Of a stretch of DNA of 10,645 bases, positions 7,315-10,645 are shown piece after piece. Position 1 is the first letter of the stretch, and every line of letters starts with the position of its first letter. This DNA is from Rickettsia typhi (GTDB lineage: Bacteria; Pseudomonadota; Alphaproteobacteria; Rickettsiales; UBA1997). The notes beneath the pieces were generated by a model that worked only from the letters and a program-made list of their open reading frames with translations, had not been told where the DNA came from and did not search any database. The position numbers and the translations under genes were made by a program. The stretch spans positions 1-10,645 of the forward strand of contig CAMASZ010000025.1 of NCBI GenBank assembly GCA_945861125.1. Direction: 5' to 3'.

Positions 7315-8061
7315 ATGGCAGGACATTCGCAATTTGCTAATATAAAGCATCGCAAGGGAGCGCAAGACGCTAAAAAAGCAAAAATTTTTACAAAAATAAT
7401 TCGAGAAATAACTGTTTCTGCGAAATCTGGTCAACCAGATCCCGAGTTCAATCCTCGTTTGAGAAATGCGATCATTGAAGCTCGTAATAACAATATGCCA
7501 AAAGATAGAATTGATGCTGCAATTAAAAAAGTAATTTCAGGAGGAGATAATGAAAATTTTGAAGAAATTCGTTATGAAGGATATGCACCTGGTGGAGTTG
7601 CGTTGATAGTTGAAGCTCTAACAGATAATCGCAATAGAACTGCTAGTGAAGTTAGAAGTATTTTTACTAAAATGGGCGGATCACTTGGTGAAACTGGCTC
7701 TGTTTCATTTATGTTTGATAAAATTGGAATAATTCAATTTGAAAAAAAAGTTTGCGATGAAAATATTATGTTCGAAAGTGCTATTGAAGCTAAAGCGCAA
7801 GATGTTGAAATTAATGAAGATTCATATTTTATATATACTTCAATAGAAGATTTTACAATTGTTAGAGATAATTTGATTAGTAAATTTGCCAACCCAATTT
7901 CTGCCAAAATTGAATGGAAAGCTAAGAATTTGCTAGAAATATCTGATATTGATCAAGTGCAAAAATTAATTAAAATGATTGATATGTTAGAAGATTGTGA
8001 TGATGTTCAATCTGTTACTGGAAATTATTTTTTTGACAATAATATTATTTCCAATCTTTAG
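7315..8061 (+). CDS. yebC: YebC/PmpR family protein (transcriptional regulator / translation factor)
   Basis: Conserved cytoplasmic protein of 248 residues, normal for the family. It begins MAGHSQFANIKHRKGAQDAK, where Gln-Phe replaces the Lys-Trp of the E. coli-type HSKWANIKHRK start; I recall variants of this kind in alphaproteobacteria. Other family landmarks are IFTKIIREI (residues 24-32), DPEFNPRLRNAIIEARNNNMPKD (about 42-64), YEGYAPGGVALIVEALTDNRNRT (about 86-108), MGGSLGETGSVSFMF (119-133) and DDVQSVTGNY near the C-terminus. Members have been described as DNA-binding regulators and as ribosome-associated factors easing proline stretches; which applies here cannot be told from sequence. 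It sits 13 bp after the ymdB-like gene and 18 bp before purL, consistent with one transcript. The usual alphaproteobacterial neighbour ruvC is not next to it. Confidence 0.95.
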   Translation: MAGHSQFANIKHRKGAQDAKKAKIFTKIIREITVSAKSGQPDPEFNPRLRNAIIEARNNNMPKDRIDAAIKKVISGGDNENFEEIRYEGYAPGGVALIVEALTDNRNRTASEVRSIFTKMGGSLGETGSVSFMFDKIGIIQFEKKVCDENIMFESAIEAKAQDVEINEDSYFIYTSIEDFTIVRDNLISKFANPISAKIEWKAKNLLEISDIDQVQKLIKMIDMLEDCDDVQSVTGNYFFDNNIISNL

Positions 8062-8079
8062 TTATAATTACAAATAATT

Positions 8080-9219
8080 ATGAAAAATATAAAAATCACT
8101 TCTAAATTAATTAAAGATCATAATCTTACTGAAGAGGAGTATCAAAAAATATTAGAAATACTAAACAGAGAGCCAACCATAACTGAACTAGGAATTTTTT
8201 CTGCAATGTGGAGTGAGCATTGTTCTTATAAATCTACCAAGAAATGGCTAAAAACAATGCACACTGAAGCTCCTTGGGTGATCTGTGGTCCTGGAGAAAA
8301 TGCTGGAGTTATTGATATTGGAGATAATCAAGCAGTAGTTTTTAAAATGGAGAGTCATAATCACCCTTCTTTTATCGAACCTTATCAAGGAGCGGCAACT
8401 GGTGTTGGTGGAATTTTACGAGATGTTTTTACTATGGGTGCAAGACCAATAGCGAATTTAAATGCTTTAAGATTTGGTGAAATTTCTCATCCAAAAACTA
8501 AGCAATTAGTTAACGGTGTAGTTTCGGGAATTGGAGGATATGGTAATTGTGTTGGCGTTCCTACTGTTGCCGGTGAAGTGACTTTTCATAAAAGTTATAA
8601 TGGTAATATTATTGTTAATGCTATGACAGTTGGTTTGGCTAATAAGGAAAAAATTTTCTATTCTGCAGCTTCTGAAGTTGGTGCTAGTGTGGTTTATGTT
8701 GGCTCCAAAACTGGTCGTGATGGAATTAATGGAGCGGTTATGGCTTCTGATGAGTTTAAAGAAGGTGATGAAGATAAAAGGCCTACTGTTCAAGTTGGTG
8801 ATCCTTTTGCAGAAAAATTATTATTAGAAGCTTGTATGGAATTAATGCAATCTGATTGCATTTTATCTATTCAAGATATGGGTGCTGCGGGTTTAACTTC
8901 CTCATCATTTGAAATGTCGGGTAAAGGAGGAACTGGAATTGAACTAAATTTAGAGAAGGTTCCACAAAGAGAGCAGGGCATGACTCCCTATGAAATAATG
9001 CTTTCAGAAAGTCAAGAAAGAATGTTAATGATAATAAAACCAGAAAAAGAAGAATTTGCTAAAGAAATTTTTGAAAGATGGGGTCTTGATTTTGCTGTAA
9101 TTGGTAAAGTTACTGATACGGGTAGGGTAATAATAAAAATGAATGGTGAAATTTATGCCGACATTCCTTCAGCACCGCTTTCAGAGCAATCTCCAGAATA
9201 TGATAGACCTTGGATATAG
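8080..9219 (+). CDS. purL: FGAM synthase PurL, N-terminal half only (379 aa)
   Basis: Phosphoribosylformylglycinamidine synthase uses ATP and glutamine-derived ammonia to convert FGAR to FGAM in purine synthesis. Small bacterial PurL is normally about 600-740 residues, built as two similar halves. Here only the first half is present, and it looks fully conserved: [13 protein letters not shown] (residues 40-52, His47 the expected catalytic histidine), PGENAG (71-76), [20 protein letters not shown] (91-110) followed by [22 protein letters not shown] (150-166), [13 protein letters not shown] (239-251), [11 protein letters not shown] (265-275) and SESQERML (309-316). It ends at YDRPWI, the usual linker between halves, with TAG followed directly by TAA. 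The 43 bp before the convergent tadA gene cannot encode the rest in any frame. Either the C-terminal half is a separate gene elsewhere, or the gene was truncated by rearrangement. The lack of internal decay favours a functional split. Confidence 0.92.
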   Translation: MKNIKITSKLIKDHNLTEEEYQKILEILNREPTITELGIFSAMWSEHCSYKSTKKWLKTMHTEAPWVICGPGENAGVIDIGDNQAVVFKMESHNHPSFIEPYQGAATGVGGILRDVFTMGARPIANLNALRFGEISHPKTKQLVNGVVSGIGGYGNCVGVPTVAGEVTFHKSYNGNIIVNAMTVGLANKEKIFYSAASEVGASVVYVGSKTGRDGINGAVMASDEFKEGDEDKRPTVQVGDPFAEKLLLEACMELMQSDCILSIQDMGAAGLTSSSFEMSGKGGTGIELNLEKVPQREQGMTPYEIMLSESQERMLMIIKPEKEEFAKEIFERWGLDFAVIGKVTDTGRVIIKMNGEIYADIPSAPLSEQSPEYDRPWI

Positions 9220-9262
9220 TAAAATTAATTCAAAATAATAGGTTTATAATTAAAAAAAATAA

Positions 9263-9709
9263 TTAGGCTCTCTTATTTTTAAAAAATTGTTGTAAAATTT
9301 TTTGAGATTCTGTTTCAGATATTCCGGAGTATATTTCTGGTTTAAAATAAGAAAGTTTTTTAGAAAAAATATTTGCTTCATTCTCAATGGCACCAAATTT
9401 TTTTTCAGATGCACCGTAATAAACTCTTTTAATTTTTGCAAAAGAAATTGCCCCCATGCACATAAAGCAAGGTTCTAAAGTAACATAAATATCACAATTT
9501 TCTAATCTCAGAGTTTTTTTTAATATACATGCTTGCTTGATTGCAAGAATTTCAGCATGAGCTGTGGGATCTTTTAAAGTAATATTTTTATTATAAGCAC
9601 TAGCTATTACATTATTTTTTTCTACTATTACAGCCCCAACAGGAATTTCATTGTTTTTAAGTGCTAATTTTGCTTGCTCAAGAGCTAAAAGCATATAATG
9701 ATTGTTCAT
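9263..9709 (-). CDS. tadA: tRNA adenosine(34) deaminase
   Basis: Zinc-dependent enzyme that converts A34 to inosine in the anticodon of tRNA-Arg(ACG). The 148-residue length is typical. Zinc-site motifs are intact: TAHAEILAI (residues 49-57; His51 ligand, Glu53 proton shuttle) and LEPCFMCMGAI (78-88; Cys81 and Cys84 ligands). NNEIPVGAVIV (19-29) is the usual N-terminal strand, and YYGASEKKFGAI (about 97-108) matches the family. The tadA rather than guanine or cytidine deaminase assignment rests on EIPVGAV, PCFMC and the length. It follows the symporter gene with a single-base gap, so it is probably translated from the same message. It converges on purL, with 43 bp and no clear terminator hairpin between them. 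Confidence 0.95.
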   Translation of the reverse strand: MNNHYMLLALEQAKLALKNNEIPVGAVIVEKNNVIASAYNKNITLKDPTAHAEILAIKQACILKKTLRLENCDIYVTLEPCFMCMGAISFAKIKRVYYGASEKKFGAIENEANIFSKKLSYFKPEIYSGISETESQKILQQFFKNKRA

Positions 9710-9710
9710 T

Positions 9711-10645
9711 TTATTTTTCTAATTTATCTAGAACTATAGTTGCGGTTGCATTACCAATAAGATTGGTGATAGCGCGCGCTTCAGACATAAAACGATCAAT
9801 ACCTAAAATTAAAACTAAACCTTCAATAGGTATTACTGGAATTACAGCCAAAGTTGTAGCAAGTGTTATAAAGGCGCTTCCTACCACTGCCGCGGCTCCT
9901 TTAGAGGTAATTAGTAAAATAAAAATTATTTCAAAAATCTGAAGCCAACTTAAATCAATGTGAAAGACATTGGCAATAAATATTATTGCCATAGTAAAAT
10001 ATATGCATGTTCCATCAAGATTAAAAGCATATCCAGCTGGTATAACAAAACTTACTATAGATTTTTTGCAACCGAATTCTTGCATTTTTTTTAGCATGTT
10101 TGGAAGAACTGTTTCTGATGAAGAGGTTCCAAGAACTACAAATATTTCTTCTCTAATGTGTTTTAAAAGTTTAAAAATACTTACATTGCATAATTTTAAT
10201 ATAGTACCAAAAACCAATAAAATGAAAATAACACAGCTTGTATAAAAAAAGGCAGTGAATTTTAGTAATGAAAGTAGTGATGTAAAGCCATATTTTCCAA
10301 CGGTATAGCTCATAGCTCCAAAAACTCCAATTGGAGCTAATTTAATTAATATTTCAATTAATTTAAATGTAAAAATAGAAATCTCTTCTATGAGGATAGT
10401 TATATTTTTAGCAGATTTTTTAATCGATAGTAATGCAAATCCTGATAATATTGAAACCAACATTGCTGGTAATATTTCACCGCTAACGAAAGCTTGAATT
10501 AAAGTATCAGGAATTATACCAAGTAAGAATTGAGTATAATTATTTTTTGGTTTTTGATATTGAGAAATAGCGGAGCTATCAAGAGTTGAAACATCAATAT
10601 TTAATTCGCTTCCCAAAGAAAAAAACATGGCAACACTAATGCCAA
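9711..10645 (-). CDS. DctA-type dicarboxylate:cation symporter (5' end outside window)
   Basis: Inner-membrane symporter of the SDF/DAACS family that takes up C4-dicarboxylates or acidic amino acids with Na+ or H+. The frame is open to the right edge: five further codons (GISVA) precede the Met at 10628, so that Met is not the true start. About 310 of some 430 residues are visible; the first helices are missing. Numbered from that Met, strong signatures are LAPIGVFGAMSYTVGKYG (about residues 96-113), VLGTSSSETVLPNMLKKM (about 165-182), AGYAFNLDGTCIYFTMA (198-214), TSKGAAAVVGSAFITLATTL (240-259) and GIDRFMSEARAITNLIGNAT (277-296). The last motif, with its Asp, Arg and Asn, resembles the DctA/GltP substrate-binding region. 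Dicarboxylate specificity is inferred, and glutamate/aspartate remains possible. It lies 1 bp upstream of tadA. Confidence 0.93.
   Translation of the reverse strand, partial: GISVAMFFSLGSELNIDVSTLDSSAISQYQKPKNNYTQFLLGIIPDTLIQAFVSGEILPAMLVSILSGFALLSIKKSAKNITILIEEISIFTFKLIEILIKLAPIGVFGAMSYTVGKYGFTSLLSLLKFTAFFYTSCVIFILLVFGTILKLCNVSIFKLLKHIREEIFVVLGTSSSETVLPNMLKKMQEFGCKKSIVSFVIPAGYAFNLDGTCIYFTMAIIFIANVFHIDLSWLQIFEIIFILLITSKGAAAVVGSAFITLATTLAVIPVIPIEGLVLILGIDRFMSEARAITNLIGNATATIVLDKLEK

Noticed and set aside
8033-8068. Perfect TTGACA (8033-8038) and TATAAT (8063-8068) just before purL
   Set aside because: The spacer is 24 bp, far from the 17 bp needed by sigma-70, and TTGACA lies inside the yebC coding sequence. 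An internal purL promoter is not supported.
8506-8827. Open frames on both strands within purL (minus 8506-8793, plus 8630-8827)
   Set aside because: They lie in other frames of well-conserved PurL motifs and have repetitive, low-information translations.
9219-9262. Frameshift or stop-codon error hiding the rest of purL
   Set aside because: Only 43 bp remain before the tadA stop and none of the frames resembles the PurL C-terminal half, so a single-base error cannot restore the missing 300 or more residues.
9250-9441. Minus-strand 63-codon frame overlapping the tadA 3' end
   Set aside because: Out of frame with tadA, whose zinc-site motifs are intact; no independent support.
9661-10245. Plus-strand frames (9661-9942 and 9970-10245) opposite the symporter and tadA start
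   Set aside because: Antisense to strongly conserved DctA signatures; no family features.

Overview
The window is about three-quarters A+T by eye and carries densely packed, conserved bacterial housekeeping genes. It looks like an alphaproteobacterium with a small, AT-rich genome. Three things point that way: the pairing of a YmdB-type phosphoesterase with YebC, the HSQF/NIKHRKGAQD start of YebC, and a YejA-type binding protein. LeuC and a PurL-family protein imply leucine and purine synthesis. That fits a streamlined free-living lineage or a less reduced host-associated one better than a typical Rickettsia, but I cannot name the genus. There are no rRNA, tRNA, CRISPR, phage or insertion-sequence signals.

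Layout from left to right: (1) bases 1-1637, minus strand, a YejA-like periplasmic peptide-binding protein whose 3' end lies outside the window; (2) 1664-2590, plus strand, the bifunctional riboflavin kinase/FAD synthetase RibF, starting only 26 bp from yejA in divergent orientation; (3) 2643-6218, minus strand, a tight operon of leuC, an MFS transporter and an S49 peptidase (2 bp gap, then 26 bp overlap); (4) 6219-6497, the only sizeable intergenic region, a divergent regulatory spacer with a plausible leuC promoter, two adjacent perfect 10-bp hairpins and an excess of TTCAA motifs; (5) 6498-9219, plus strand, ymdB-like gene, yebC and the N-terminal half of purL, with gaps of 13 and 18 bp; (6) 9263-10645, minus strand, a DctA-type dicarboxylate symporter (5' end outside the window) followed after 1 bp by tadA.

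Functionally the window combines uptake (YejA peptide binding, DctA C4-dicarboxylates), biosynthesis (FAD, leucine, purines), tRNA wobble editing (TadA), a proteolysis gene and a probable translation or transcription factor (YebC).

The point most worth checking is purL. The reading frame has every expected motif of the first half of FGAM synthase but stops cleanly at residue 379, at the inter-domain boundary, and nothing resembling the second half follows before tadA. This suggests a split or half-size PurL rather than a decayed gene. The second point is the structured leuC/ymdB spacer. I saw no convincing wholly new system in this window.
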